Positions 43,799 to 52,818 of a stretch of 64,000 nt of DNA are shown piece after piece. Position numbers and translations under genes: made by a program. The DNA is from Niveibacterium sp. 24ML (GTDB taxonomy: Bacteria > Pseudomonadota > Gammaproteobacteria > Burkholderiales > Rhodocyclaceae): positions 1 through 64,000 of the forward strand of contig NZ_JAPFHA010000007.1 of NCBI RefSeq assembly GCF_026586805.1, read 5' to 3'. Every line of letters starts with the position of its first letter. Position 1 is the stretch's first letter. A model generated the notes under the pieces. It was not told where the DNA came from and ran no database searches. It saw only the letters and a list, made by a program, of their open reading frames with translations.

Positions 43799-44014
43799 TT
43801 ACTGAGCCGGGGACTGCTCAACTGCCGGAGCCGAAGCTTCAACTGCCGGAGCCGATTGCTCAACTGCCGGAGCCGATTGCTCAACTGCCGGAGCTTCAAC
43901 TGCCGGAGCCGATTGCTCAACTGCCGGAGCCGACTGCTCAACTGCCGGTTCTTGCTTCGAGCATGCGGTAACTGCGAGCGCCAGCAGAGCGGCGACGAGG
44001 AGAGATTGCTTCAT
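43799..44014 (-). CDS. Small repeat lipoprotein, PAVEQSA repeats
   Basis: A 71-residue predicted lipoprotein. MKQSLLVAALLALAVTAC is a signal peptide with Cys18 as acylation site. The rest is built from seven PAVE units, mostly PAVEQSA, with two variants ending in EA or EASA. The unit is 21 bp at DNA level, so copy-number changes keep the frame. The mature part is acidic, Pro/Ala-rich and probably extended. GGGA precedes the ATG and a strong terminator follows, so it looks like its own gene. I recognise no family. Confidence 0.75.
   Translation of the reverse strand: MKQSLLVAALLALAVTACSKQEPAVEQSAPAVEQSAPAVEAPAVEQSAPAVEQSAPAVEASAPAVEQSPAQ
43811..43953. repeat. 21-bp tandem repeat inside the small lipoprotein gene
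   Basis: About six to seven copies of a unit close to TTGCTCAACTGCCGGAGCCGA, one of them shortened by six bases. All variants keep the reading frame of the minus-strand gene. Confidence 0.85.
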
Positions 44015-44130
44015 TGTTGGTTTCCCTTATCGATAAAGACAAACGCCAAATTCTTTGGTCGGCTCGGTTATTAACCTAACCAATCGAAGATTCTAGCATG
44101 TTTTTCAAAGCTCAATCATCGGCTGGGGGT

Positions 44131-45249
44131 TCATGCGAACGCCCCTGGATGACCAAACCCACTGCAATACCAATCATAAAACGCATCAATCACTGCCGGG
44201 TTGACAGCATTTGCTGAGATTGAGCGATTTTTTGCGATGTCCCGGAAAGCCGCGCGCTGAGCGCTTGTTGTTTCAAATGGCTCGCCATTCAGATAGAAGC
44301 AATGGCCCTTGAACAGGAGTTGCGTCTTGAGGTCCAGGCGAAATCCATTTGCGCGTATCAAGCGTTCGAATGCAGCGGGCGCAAGCGGACGCGCCGGTGG
44401 TTCAAAGAACACATGTGATTTCGGCTCGCTCAGATAGGCTCCAAGAAAGTTGGCAACGGTTTTCTTGTTCCAGGTGATGCCGTGCAGCATTTGCGCAACC
44501 TGTTCAACCATGTCGTCGCTGATTTCGGCTGGGTTGCGCGGGCGCTCGAGGTTTGGGTCAGCGTAACGTCCGCGCAAGCAGAGGTTTTCCTGGAGGTAGG
44601 TGAGAAAACCGTCTGCCAGTTCTTGTGCGGTTGCCGTCCGGAAGCCGACCGAGTAGGTCATGCAGTCGCCAATTGCCACCCCGTCGTGCGCGTACTGGGG
44701 CGGCAAGTACAGTAGATCGCCTGGCTCAACGATCCATTCTTTGCTTGGCTTGAAGTGCTTGAGCAGGCGCAGCGGTGCGCCGTCAATCACGGTCAGATCG
44801 CGTTGCGCACTGATTCGCCAGCGGCGACGCCCCATCCCCTGGATCAGGAAGACGTCGTAGTTGTCGAAATGTGGGCCGACACCGCCGCCGTCCGTTGCGA
44901 AACTGACCATCAGGTCGTCGAGCCGTGCGTAGGGGATGAAGTTGAACTCGCGCAGCAGTGCATCCGCTTCGTTTGAAACCAGGTTCGTGCCGGACACGAG
45001 TGCGGTCCACGGCCCCTTGCGGCGCCACGCCTTTGGCGTGAACGGTCCGTGTTCCAGCTCCCACTGACCGTCGGTTTGCCAGACCATGCGCGATTCCATT
45101 TCATCGCTCTGTGCAAGGTCGAGCAATTGCGCGCGATCGAAGGGGCCCTTGAATCCGGGGATGGCGCCACGCACAAGGAGTGGTTTCTTCTGCCAGTACT
45201 TGGACAGGAATTCGTCGGCTGTCAGGCCGCCTAGAAGGGTCGAGTTCAT
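44131..45249 (-). CDS. roxA: Ribosomal protein L16 arginine hydroxylase (JmjC-type)
   Basis: A 372-residue Fe(II)/2-oxoglutarate oxygenase like YcfD/RoxA, which hydroxylates an arginine of L16. The iron ligands are His127 and Asp129 in GPHFDNYDVF and His188 in LPPQYAHDGVA. GDLLYLPP and the C-terminal dimer and winged-helix regions match family length. It diverges from rlmD, so two ribosome-modifying genes share one upstream region. Confidence 0.9.
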   Translation of the reverse strand: MNSTLLGGLTADEFLSKYWQKKPLLVRGAIPGFKGPFDRAQLLDLAQSDEMESRMVWQTDGQWELEHGPFTPKAWRRKGPWTALVSGTNLVSNEADALLREFNFIPYARLDDLMVSFATDGGGVGPHFDNYDVFLIQGMGRRRWRISAQRDLTVIDGAPLRLLKHFKPSKEWIVEPGDLLYLPPQYAHDGVAIGDCMTYSVGFRTATAQELADGFLTYLQENLCLRGRYADPNLERPRNPAEISDDMVEQVAQMLHGITWNKKTVANFLGAYLSEPKSHVFFEPPARPLAPAAFERLIRANGFRLDLKTQLLFKGHCFYLNGEPFETTSAQRAAFRDIAKNRSISANAVNPAVIDAFYDWYCSGFGHPGAFA

Positions 45250-45332
45250 CGGCCGATTATAGCGGCGCTCGATCGGGATGCCCGCTGCTACAATCCGGCC
45301 CCTTCAAACGTAGCAATCAAGGGGTCTGGAGC

Positions 45333-46631
45333 ATGCCGATAGCGGTTGTCGAATCGCTTGACTACGAAGGGCGCGGCGTGGCGAGAGTCGAGGGTAAGGC
45401 GATCTTCATCGAAGGCGCCTTGATCGGCGAACAGGTTGAGTTCTCGAGCTACCGGAAGAAGCCCAAATTCGAGCAGGCGACGATGGTCAGGCTCGTCAAG
45501 GGAAGTCCGCTGCGCGTGACCCCTAAGTGCGCCCATTTTGGCGTGTGCGGCGGCTGCAGCATGCAACACCTTGACGATGGCGCTCAGCTTGCCGTCAAGC
45601 AGCGCGTGCTGGAAGACAACTTGTGGCATCTGGGGCGTCTGCGACCCGCGCGCATCTATCCCGCGATTCAGGGTGCCACCTGGGGCTATCGGTATCGCGC
45701 GCGAATCGGTGTCCGCCAGGTAGCGAGCCGGGGCGGGGTCCTTGTCGGGTTTCATGAGAAAAAGAGCAGCTACATTGCCGATATGCACGCCTGTCCGGTG
45801 CTGCCGCCGGAGGTTGGGCAGAACTTGATGGCCTTGCGGGAGTTGGTTGCGGGTTTGTCCTGCCCGGATCGGATTCCTCAGATCGAGCTTGCCGTTGACG
45901 AGACGCGCATCGTGCTGGTTTTCCGGAATCTGGTTCCGCTGACGCGGGGTGATGTGACGCGTTTGCTCGAATTCGGGCGCGAGATGGGCTTCGGGATGTG
46001 GTCTCAGCCGGGCGGCCCCGATACCGCGCATCCACTCTCACGCGACGATGCCGATGAACTGGCGTACACGCTGCCGGAGTTCGGTTTGCGTCTGGCGTTT
46101 CGGCCGACTGACTTTACCCAGGTCAACGTGGGCATCAACCGCTTGCTGATTCGCCGTTCGATGCAACTGCTCGATCCGCGACCGGGCGAGCGCATCGCTG
46201 ATCTGTTTTGTGGTTTGGGGAACTTCAGCCTCCCGATCGCGCGCTGCGGTGCCTATGTTGTCGGCGTGGAGGGGAGTGACGCACTGGTTGCGCGCGCTGA
46301 ATCGAACGCCCGGATCAACGGCCTTTCCGAGTTGAGCGAGTTTCATGCGGCCAACTTGTTCGAGGCAACACCGGCGAGCCTTGCCCGCCTGGGTCAATTG
46401 GACAAGATGCTGATTGATCCGCCGCGCGAGGGCGCGATTGCGGTCGTCAAGGCCCTCGGTGATGTGGCGCCGCGACGCATTGTGTACGTGTCGTGCAACC
46501 CGTCCTCGCTGGCGCGCGATGCCGCCGTACTTGTCCACGAAAAGGGCTACCGCCTTGAAGGGGCGGGGGTTGCCAACATGTTCCCGCACACCTCGCACGT
46601 CGAATCTGTTGCGCTTTTCGTGCGTGACTGA
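45333..46631 (+). CDS. rlmD: 23S rRNA (uracil(1939)-C5)-methyltransferase
   Basis: A 432-residue SAM-dependent rRNA methyltransferase. An N-terminal TRAM domain (residues 1-55) precedes an iron-sulfur site with Cys66, Cys72, Cys75 and Cys154 (CAHFGVCGGC and HACPVLP). The SAM motif is DLFCGLGNFSLPIA, and the nucleophile is Cys388 in VSCNPSSLARDA. ATG 45333 is the family start; a longer frame overlaps roxA. RlmD differs from TrmA and RlmC by this Fe-S set and length. Confidence 0.93.
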   Translation: MPIAVVESLDYEGRGVARVEGKAIFIEGALIGEQVEFSSYRKKPKFEQATMVRLVKGSPLRVTPKCAHFGVCGGCSMQHLDDGAQLAVKQRVLEDNLWHLGRLRPARIYPAIQGATWGYRYRARIGVRQVASRGGVLVGFHEKKSSYIADMHACPVLPPEVGQNLMALRELVAGLSCPDRIPQIELAVDETRIVLVFRNLVPLTRGDVTRLLEFGREMGFGMWSQPGGPDTAHPLSRDDADELAYTLPEFGLRLAFRPTDFTQVNVGINRLLIRRSMQLLDPRPGERIADLFCGLGNFSLPIARCGAYVVGVEGSDALVARAESNARINGLSELSEFHAANLFEATPASLARLGQLDKMLIDPPREGAIAVVKALGDVAPRRIVYVSCNPSSLARDAAVLVHEKGYRLEGAGVANMFPHTSHVESVALFVRD

Positions 46632-46804
46632 ATCAGAGGGTCAGGCGCTGCATTGCCGTTGGAATGGCTAGCGCCCTTGCCGACGGATTCGTTCGAAACC
46701 TCATTGGTGGCAGTCAAACGGCTGGGCTGGCTGCCCGCAAGGTGTTGCAGATCGGGCCATGTCTGCATAGCGCGCCCGCGTGCTGGGGCGCGGATCGGGG
46801 TGTT

Positions 46805-48007
46805 TCAGATCTGATTGCCGGGGTCGGAAACGAGTCGATCTGCTTTCAGATAGATGATGAAGGCGGCGGTTGAAATGGCTGCGAGCACCAGCGCCATCTG
46901 TTTGTAGCTGCCGCCCTGATCAAGCAGCAGGGCGATCAGCATGGGCGCGCTTGCCTTGGCGAAGAAGGCTGGCGCGGCGAGTTGGCCGTTGATCCGGCCG
47001 AATTGCGCGCGACCGAACAGCTCGACCGGTACGGTGCCACGCACGATGGTCATCACGCCATTGGCGGCGCCGTACAGAATCACGAACAGCAGCGCCAGTC
47101 CGCTGAGTACGGTGGCCTGCCAGAGCAGGAGCAGGGCCAGCGCAGTGAGCGCGAAGCAGGCCATGCCGACCTTTCTGGCCGAGACGTGGCGTGCGAATGC
47201 GAATTCCAGCATCCGGCCGGCAAGCTGCAGCGGCCCGATCAGGGCTGCGATCCACACGGCACTGGCCTTGCTGCCGCCGACTTCGTTCAAGGCCCCCACG
47301 ACGTGTGCGCCGATGGCGGTGAATACAAACGCGTTCAGCGTGAAGGCGGTCATCAACCACATGAGGCACAGCCTTTGCTGCCGGCTCAAGGGTGCGTGGT
47401 CGGTGCTTGTCGTGTCGTGCCTCATGGGTTGAAGTCCTGGTGCGCGCGGTAGCGCATAGCGGTGCAGCGGCAGGCATACGACGAGGTTCAGTGCGGCGAA
47501 AGCGGCGAGCGTCTGGCGCCAGCCCATGGCCTCGTTCAGATGCCAAGCGAGGGGCCAGAATGCGGTGGAGGCGAGCCCGCCAAAGAGCGTCAGCGCCGTC
47601 AACGCGCTGCGATAGCGTGCGCCAGCGAGCTGACTCAAGGCAGGAAACGCCGCCTCGTAAAGGCAGCCCGTCATGGCAAGCCCGATCAGCAGCCAGCCGG
47701 CAAACATCCAGGGCAGGTTGCTCGCGCTTGCGAGTAGCAACAGCCCTGCGCTTGCCAGCAGGGAGCCTGCGCTCAGCACGGTGCGTCCGCCGAGGCGGTC
47801 GATCGCGCGGCCTGTGGCGGGCGCAGCCAGGCCAGATGCGCCGAGCGCGGCTGAGAAGCCCGCGAAGACCCAGCTCGGATCGCAGGACAGCCCCGCCGCC
47901 ATGGGCGCGGCGAGCACGGTCACGCTGTAGTACAGACTGCCCCAGCCAATGATCTGCGTGATGCCCAGCGCGGCAACCACCCGCGGTAGCCCGGGCACGG
48001 CGTTCAT
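46805..48007 (-). CDS. MFS transporter in the phosphonate operon
   Basis: A 400-residue major facilitator with about 12 hydrophobic segments; GRAIDRLGGRTVL is the loop 2-3 signature. It starts inside the phnM stop (ATGA overlap), so it is the last gene of phnGHIJKLM and probably co-expressed. Substrate is unknown: uptake of an organophosphonate or export of a product such as the alkane-side residue are both possible. MFS members in phn operons are less common than PhnCDE, which is also present here. Confidence 0.85.
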   Translation of the reverse strand: MNAVPGLPRVVAALGITQIIGWGSLYYSVTVLAAPMAAGLSCDPSWVFAGFSAALGASGLAAPATGRAIDRLGGRTVLSAGSLLASAGLLLLASASNLPWMFAGWLLIGLAMTGCLYEAAFPALSQLAGARYRSALTALTLFGGLASTAFWPLAWHLNEAMGWRQTLAAFAALNLVVCLPLHRYALPRAPGLQPMRHDTTSTDHAPLSRQQRLCLMWLMTAFTLNAFVFTAIGAHVVGALNEVGGSKASAVWIAALIGPLQLAGRMLEFAFARHVSARKVGMACFALTALALLLLWQATVLSGLALLFVILYGAANGVMTIVRGTVPVELFGRAQFGRINGQLAAPAFFAKASAPMLIALLLDQGGSYKQMALVLAAISTAAFIIYLKADRLVSDPGNQI

Positions 48008-49152
48008 TGCGGGTAGTTAACCGCAAATACCTGTCGGCCAGACACCCAGGTGCTGGTGATTGTTGCGTGCCCACCCGGGTGACCGACGCTGACCAGATCG
48101 GCGCGCTTGCCGACGGCGATTTCGCCGCGGTCGAGCAAGCCAGCGGCGCGGGCGGGTCCGCTTGTGACCAGACGCGCCGCCTGGTGCAGCGGCAAACCGT
48201 CACGGGTGTGAAGCGCGGCGACGGCCGCGAGCATGGTGGCGGGGGCGTAGTCTGCGCACAGGCAGTCCGCCACGCCGTCGAGGATGGCATCGAGCGCGCG
48301 CATGTTGCCGGACTGGCTGCTACCGCGCATCACATTTGGCGCTCCAAGAATGGTTGAGAGCCCCTGTTTGTGGGCCGCGCGGGCCGTTTCAAGATTGATC
48401 GGGAACTCACTCATCGTTGCGCCCAACTCCTTCATGGTCGCGACGCGCAGCGGCTCGTCGTCATCGTGGCTGGCGGTCGGAATGCCCAGCTCTCGCGCCT
48501 TGGCCATTACCGCCAGCACGCGCTCGTCGGCTGTTTCGCGGGCGACGCGCTTCTCTTCGGCAATCGTCTCGGCGGCCTCGCGGCTGCTGCCGTGGTTGCC
48601 CATCATGTAGGCGATGTAGGTTTCTAGGTGCTTGAACTGCCCCTGACCCGGCGTGTGGTCCATGATCGAGAGCAGATCGACACAGCCCTCTTCAAGCAGC
48701 GTCAGGATGTAGGGCATGGCGCTGATGTCGGTGATCTCGTAACGCACATGGATGCGGTTATCGACCAGTTCGTGCGCCTTGAAGCGTTTGAGCGCGCGAA
48801 CGACCTCGCTGGCGGTGTCGTTGTTGCGCACACCCCATTCGGCATGGGCGAATGACAAGGCGTGAAAGGGCGTAGTGATGCCGGCTGCGGCGTTGCGGCG
48901 GTCGATATTTACGCAGGCGAAGTCATGCGGAAACAGCACCTTCGCGCGCGGTTCGCATTCCTTTTCGATGGCGTCGCAATGCAGATCCACCATGCCTGGC
49001 ATCAGCCACTGGCTGTGCAGCGGGATCTGGTGCGCGTTGCCGCAGACTTCCGGGCAGATCGCCTGGATCAGGCCGTCTTCGATCAAGAGCGAGCCGTCTT
49101 CGATGACCTCGTCGGCAAGGATGATGCGGGCATGGGTCAGGTGCGTCTTCAT
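48004..49152 (-). CDS. phnM: PhnM, ribose 1-methylphosphonate 5-triphosphate diphosphatase (copy 1)
   Basis: A 382-residue amidohydrolase-superfamily enzyme removing diphosphate from the RPnTP intermediate of the C-P lyase route. The first metal motif is VDLHCDAIEKE (His58, Asp60). IMDHTPGQGQF, ASHDDDEPLRV, APNVMRGSSQSGN and CADYAP follow. ATG 49152 is the family start; the longer frame is unsupported. It is 70 bases after phnL and coupled to the MFS gene. A second PhnM lies at 54.9 kb. Confidence 0.93.
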   Translation of the reverse strand: MKTHLTHARIILADEVIEDGSLLIEDGLIQAICPEVCGNAHQIPLHSQWLMPGMVDLHCDAIEKECEPRAKVLFPHDFACVNIDRRNAAAGITTPFHALSFAHAEWGVRNNDTASEVVRALKRFKAHELVDNRIHVRYEITDISAMPYILTLLEEGCVDLLSIMDHTPGQGQFKHLETYIAYMMGNHGSSREAAETIAEEKRVARETADERVLAVMAKARELGIPTASHDDDEPLRVATMKELGATMSEFPINLETARAAHKQGLSTILGAPNVMRGSSQSGNMRALDAILDGVADCLCADYAPATMLAAVAALHTRDGLPLHQAARLVTSGPARAAGLLDRGEIAVGKRADLVSVGHPGGHATITSTWVSGRQVFAVNYPQ

Positions 49153-49222
49153 GGGCGGCGTCTCGGTTTGATGGTGCGGTCGAGTGCGTTGGTACGCCCG
49201 TCGACGCATCCGGTGGGTGGGG

Positions 49223-49945
49223 CTAGGCGGCGTTCGCCAGCGGTGCGCTGATCGGTTGAACCGGCAAGCGGCGTGTTGCCACGGCTTCGCGCACCTCAGC
49301 GTCATGGAAGATCCCGATGACGCCCGCACCGCGTGTGCAGGCTTCGCGGATCAGTTCGATGACCACGGCACGATTGGCCGCATCCAGTGAGGCAGTGGGC
49401 TCGTCGAGCAGCATCACCGGCTTTTCGGCGATGAAGCCGCGCGCCACGTTCACCCGTTGCTGCTCACCGCCGGAAAAGGTGGCGGGCGGCAGCGCCCACA
49501 GCCGCTCGGGCAGGTTGAGGCGGGCGAGCAGGGCGGCCGCGCGCTGGCGGGCTTCCGCCTCATCGGCGCCAATCGCCAGCAGCGGCTCGGCCACGATGTC
49601 TTGCGAACTGACGCGTGGAATCACCCGCAGGAACTGGCTGACATAGCTCAGCGTGCTGCGGCGCAGTTCAATGATCTGTTGCGGGCTGGCGCGGGTCAGA
49701 TCGATGCGCGCCAGCGTGCCCGCTTCGCGCAGCCAGATCTCGCCGCCGCTGCACAGGTAGTTGGCGTACAGGCAGCGCAGCAGGGTGCTCTTGCCCGCGC
49801 CCGAGGGGCCGTCCAGCACGAGACACTCGCCGCGATCCAGCGTGAACGAAACCTCGTCCAGGACCGGGATGCGTACACCGCCTTGCTGGTGGAGGGTGAA
49901 GTGCTTGCGCAGTGCGCTGACTTTGACCAGGGTGGATTCATGCAC
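49223..49945 (-). CDS. phnL: C-P lyase subunit PhnL (ABC ATPase)
   Basis: A 240-residue ABC-type nucleotide-binding protein of the C-P lyase system. Walker A is GPSGAGKSTLLRC, the ABC signature TFSGGEQQRVNVARG and Walker B MLLDEPTASLD. PhnL is needed for attaching the ribose triphosphate to phosphonate together with PhnGHI and does not transport. It follows phnK by 57 bases. Confidence 0.94.
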   Translation of the reverse strand: MHESTLVKVSALRKHFTLHQQGGVRIPVLDEVSFTLDRGECLVLDGPSGAGKSTLLRCLYANYLCSGGEIWLREAGTLARIDLTRASPQQIIELRRSTLSYVSQFLRVIPRVSSQDIVAEPLLAIGADEAEARQRAAALLARLNLPERLWALPPATFSGGEQQRVNVARGFIAEKPVMLLDEPTASLDAANRAVVIELIREACTRGAGVIGIFHDAEVREAVATRRLPVQPISAPLANAA

Positions 49946-50002
49946 GGCGGGGTTCTCCGTAAGGCGCAGTCGCGCTGCTGCGCAGGGCGCCGGAAGCGGT
50001 GT

Positions 50003-50782
50003 TCATGCCACCAGTACCGATGACACCAGCAACTGCGTGTAGGGGTGCTGTGGGTCATCGAGCAGTTGGTCGGTGAGGCCGGTCTCCACGATGCGGCCGT
50101 GCCGCATCACGATCAGGCGGTGCGCCAGCAGGCGTGCTACCGCCAGATCGTGGGTGACCAGAATCACCGCGATATGCAGTTCGGACGCGAGCCGGCGCAG
50201 CAGATCGAGAAAGCGTGCCTGCACCGACACATCCAGCCCGGCAGTGGGTTCATCCATGAACACCAGCCGTGGCTCGGTGACCAGGTTGCGGGCGATTTGC
50301 AGGCGTTGCTGCATGCCGCCGGAGAAGGCGCTCGGTGCGTCGTCGAGGCGCTTCTCGTCGATTTCAACGCGACGCAGCCAATCGAGCGCCACCTCGCGGA
50401 TGCTGCCGTAATGGCGGCTACCGACGGCCATCAGGCGTTCGCCGATGTTCGCGCCCGCCGATACGCGCATCCGCAGGCCGTCGCGCGGGTTCTGCCGCAC
50501 GAAGCCCCAGTCGGTACGCCACAACTCGCGCAGGCGGGCATCCGGCAGGCTCGCCAGATCGGTCATGCCCAGGCCGTCGATGTCGTAATGCACGCTGCCC
50601 GCGTCCGGCTTCAACTGGAAGGCCAGGGTGTTGAGCAGGGTGGATTTTCCCGAGCCGGATTCACCGGCGATGCACAGCACTTCGCCGGGATAAAGATCGA
50701 AGCTGACCTGCTCGCAGCCGATACGGTTGCCGTATCGCTTGGCCAGATCACGCACCTGCAGCAGCGGCTTGGTGGGTTTCAT
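50003..50782 (-). CDS. phnK: C-P lyase subunit PhnK (ABC ATPase)
   Basis: A 259-residue ABC ATPase that docks on the PhnGHIJ core complex. Walker A is [13 protein letters not shown], the signature AFSGGMQQRLQIAR and Walker B LVFMDEPTAGLD. ATG 50782 overlaps the phnJ stop as ATGA; the much longer open frame upstream is a shadow of phnJ. Confidence 0.95.
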   Translation of the reverse strand: MKPTKPLLQVRDLAKRYGNRIGCEQVSFDLYPGEVLCIAGESGSGKSTLLNTLAFQLKPDAGSVHYDIDGLGMTDLASLPDARLRELWRTDWGFVRQNPRDGLRMRVSAGANIGERLMAVGSRHYGSIREVALDWLRRVEIDEKRLDDAPSAFSGGMQQRLQIARNLVTEPRLVFMDEPTAGLDVSVQARFLDLLRRLASELHIAVILVTHDLAVARLLAHRLIVMRHGRIVETGLTDQLLDDPQHPYTQLLVSSVLVA

Positions 50783-51645
50783 GCGGCCATCTCCCCTTTG
50801 TGCCCGGCCGCCTGGCGATCCGCGCAATATTCGGTGTCGGAGCAAACAAACATGTGGCCACCGGCGTCGTCGAGGATGATCTCGTCCAGATATGCGTCGC
50901 TTGCGCCACACAAGGCACAGGGGGCTTCCCAGCGCTCGATGCTGAAGGGGTGGTCTTCGAAATCGAGCGAACGCACATCGGTGTAGGGCGGCACCGCGTA
51001 CACGCGCTTTTCCCGGCCGGCGCCGAAGAGCATCAGCGCCGGGTTGCGGTGCAGCTTGGGGTTGTCGAATTTCGGAATCGGCGATGGGCGCATCAGGTAG
51101 TGGCCGTTGACGATCACCGGGTAGTCGTAAGTCGTGGCGATGCGGCCGTGGCGCACGATGTCCTCGTACAGCTTCACATGCATCACGCCGTATTCGGAGA
51201 GTGCATGCATGGTGCGCGTCTCGGTTTCGCGCGGCTCGAGCCAGCGCAGCGGCTCGGGGATCGGCACCTGGAATACCAGCGTCTGACCTTCGGCGAGCGG
51301 CGTTTCGGGGATCCGGTGGCGGGTCTGGATCAGCGTTGCCGCACGCGTTTTTTCGGTGGTGGCGACGCCAGCGACCTTGCGGAAGAAACTGCGGATGTTG
51401 ACCGCGTTGGTGGTGTCGTCCGCACCCTGATCGATCACCTTCAGCACATCGTTCTTGCCGATCACCGAAGCTGTGACCTGGATGCCGCCGGTGCCCCAAC
51501 CGTAGGGCAAGGGCATCTCGCGGCTGCCAAACGGCACCTGATAGCCGGGAATCGCGACCGCCTTGAGCAGTGCGCGCCGGATCATGCGTTTGGTTTGTTC
51601 GTCGAGGTAGGCAAAGTTGTAGCCGGGCTGCATGGGCGCATTCAT
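50779..51645 (-). CDS. phnJ: Carbon-phosphorus lyase PhnJ
   Basis: The 288-residue radical-SAM enzyme that cleaves the C-P bond, releasing the hydrocarbon and leaving a cyclic ribose phosphate. The iron-sulfur cysteines follow the family spacing CX2CX21CX5C at residues 243, 246, 268 and 274. The glycine-rich MPLPYGWGTGGIQV segment is conserved. It is coupled by ATGA overlaps to phnI and phnK. Confidence 0.96.
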   Translation of the reverse strand: MNAPMQPGYNFAYLDEQTKRMIRRALLKAVAIPGYQVPFGSREMPLPYGWGTGGIQVTASVIGKNDVLKVIDQGADDTTNAVNIRSFFRKVAGVATTEKTRAATLIQTRHRIPETPLAEGQTLVFQVPIPEPLRWLEPRETETRTMHALSEYGVMHVKLYEDIVRHGRIATTYDYPVIVNGHYLMRPSPIPKFDNPKLHRNPALMLFGAGREKRVYAVPPYTDVRSLDFEDHPFSIERWEAPCALCGASDAYLDEIILDDAGGHMFVCSDTEYCADRQAAGHKGEMAA

Positions 51646-52817
51646 TCCGCAATCTCCTCTGCGTAGCCAGGATGAAGCGCGGCGGTATCCGGGGAGGCGG
51701 CGCCCCCTGCTGGATCATGGCCTGCGGGCTGCACCCGGGCGGCGTGAGCGGTTTCCCATTCGGCGCGCAGGCGGCGCAGCAGTTCCAGATTGGTCTGGAA
51801 GTCCACGTAGTGCGGCAGCTTCAGGTGCTGTACGAAGCCAGAGGCTTCGACGTTGTCGCTGTGGCTGAGCACGAACTCCTCATTGTTGGCGGGCTGTTCA
51901 GTGCTCTCGCCCAGCTCTGCGGCGCGTAGCGCCCGGTCGCACAGCGCCATCGCCATCGCCTTGCGTTCTGCGTGGCCAAAGGCCAGGCCATAGCCGCGCG
52001 TGAAGTGCGGTGCCTGGGTCGCGCTGCCCTCGAAGTCGTTGATCAGTTGGCACTCGGTCAGCTCCACTTCGCCAACCTCAATCGCGAAGCCCAGCTCATC
52101 GATGAAGACTTCGACTGGCACCGCGCCAAAACGGATCTCGCCCGCGAAGGGGTGCGTCGTGGAATAGCCACGCTGGGTGGAATAGCCCATCGCGAGCAAA
52201 AAGCCCTCGTCGCCGCGTGCCAGGTTCTGCAGGCGGGTGGCGCGTTCGGCAGGGAACAGGATGGGATCGCGGGTCAGGTCGGCCGGCGGGCTTGCTGCCG
52301 CGCTTTGCCGGCTCTGTTCCAGCAGGCCTTGCTGGCTGAGCACATCGCTCACTCGGGGCGCGCTGATCGGCGCGGCATTGGGCATCTGCGTGGGGGCTGC
52401 AGGCGCGCCTTCTTCGAGCAGACTGAAGTCGAGCAGACGCTGGGTGTAGTCGTAGGTTGGGCCAAGGACCTGGCCGCCCGGTAGATCCTTGAATGCAGCG
52501 GAGATGCGCCGTTCGATGCGCATCCGTGCGGTGTCCAGCGGCAGGCTGTCAGCCAGACGTGGCAGGGTGGTGCGGTAGGCGCGCAGCAGGAAGATGGCCT
52601 CGATCAGATCGCCAGCTGCTTGCTTGATCGCCAGCGCGGCCAGCTCCTCGTCGTAGAGCGAGCCTTCGCTCATCACGCGGGCCACCGCCAGGCGCATCTG
52701 ACTGCGGATCTGCGCGATGGAAAGTTCTGGCACGCTTGGATCGCCGCGTCGTGCCTGCGACAGCAATTCGTGCGACTGGGCGATGGCGCGTTCGCCACCC
52801 TTGACTGCGACGTACAT
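51642..52817 (-). CDS. phnI: C-P lyase core subunit PhnI
   Basis: A 391-residue core subunit with the nucleosidase activity that, with PhnGHL, exchanges adenine of MgATP for the phosphonate. MYVAVKGGERAIAQSHELL at the N-terminus and LPHYVDFQTNLELLRRLR at the C-terminus are family signatures. The C-terminus extends somewhat past the last conserved motif in an Ala/Gly-rich tail. It starts one base after phnH. Confidence 0.95.
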   Translation of the reverse strand: MYVAVKGGERAIAQSHELLSQARRGDPSVPELSIAQIRSQMRLAVARVMSEGSLYDEELAALAIKQAAGDLIEAIFLLRAYRTTLPRLADSLPLDTARMRIERRISAAFKDLPGGQVLGPTYDYTQRLLDFSLLEEGAPAAPTQMPNAAPISAPRVSDVLSQQGLLEQSRQSAAASPPADLTRDPILFPAERATRLQNLARGDEGFLLAMGYSTQRGYSTTHPFAGEIRFGAVPVEVFIDELGFAIEVGEVELTECQLINDFEGSATQAPHFTRGYGLAFGHAERKAMAMALCDRALRAAELGESTEQPANNEEFVLSHSDNVEASGFVQHLKLPHYVDFQTNLELLRRLRAEWETAHAARVQPAGHDPAGGAASPDTAALHPGYAEEIAE

Positions 52818-52818
52818 C

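Noticed and set aside
43811-43953. CRISPR-like periodic repeat
   Set aside because: The repeats are directly adjacent with no unique spacers and are explained by an in-frame protein repeat.
43676-44074. Plus-strand frame with NCRSRLL repeats over the lipoprotein
   Set aside because: It is the antisense reading of the 21-bp repeat. The minus-strand frame has a lipobox, ribosome-binding site and terminator.
46920-48290. 456-codon minus-strand frame across the MFS and phnM genes
   Set aside because: It is an Arg/Ala-rich shadow in another frame of two recognisable coupled genes.
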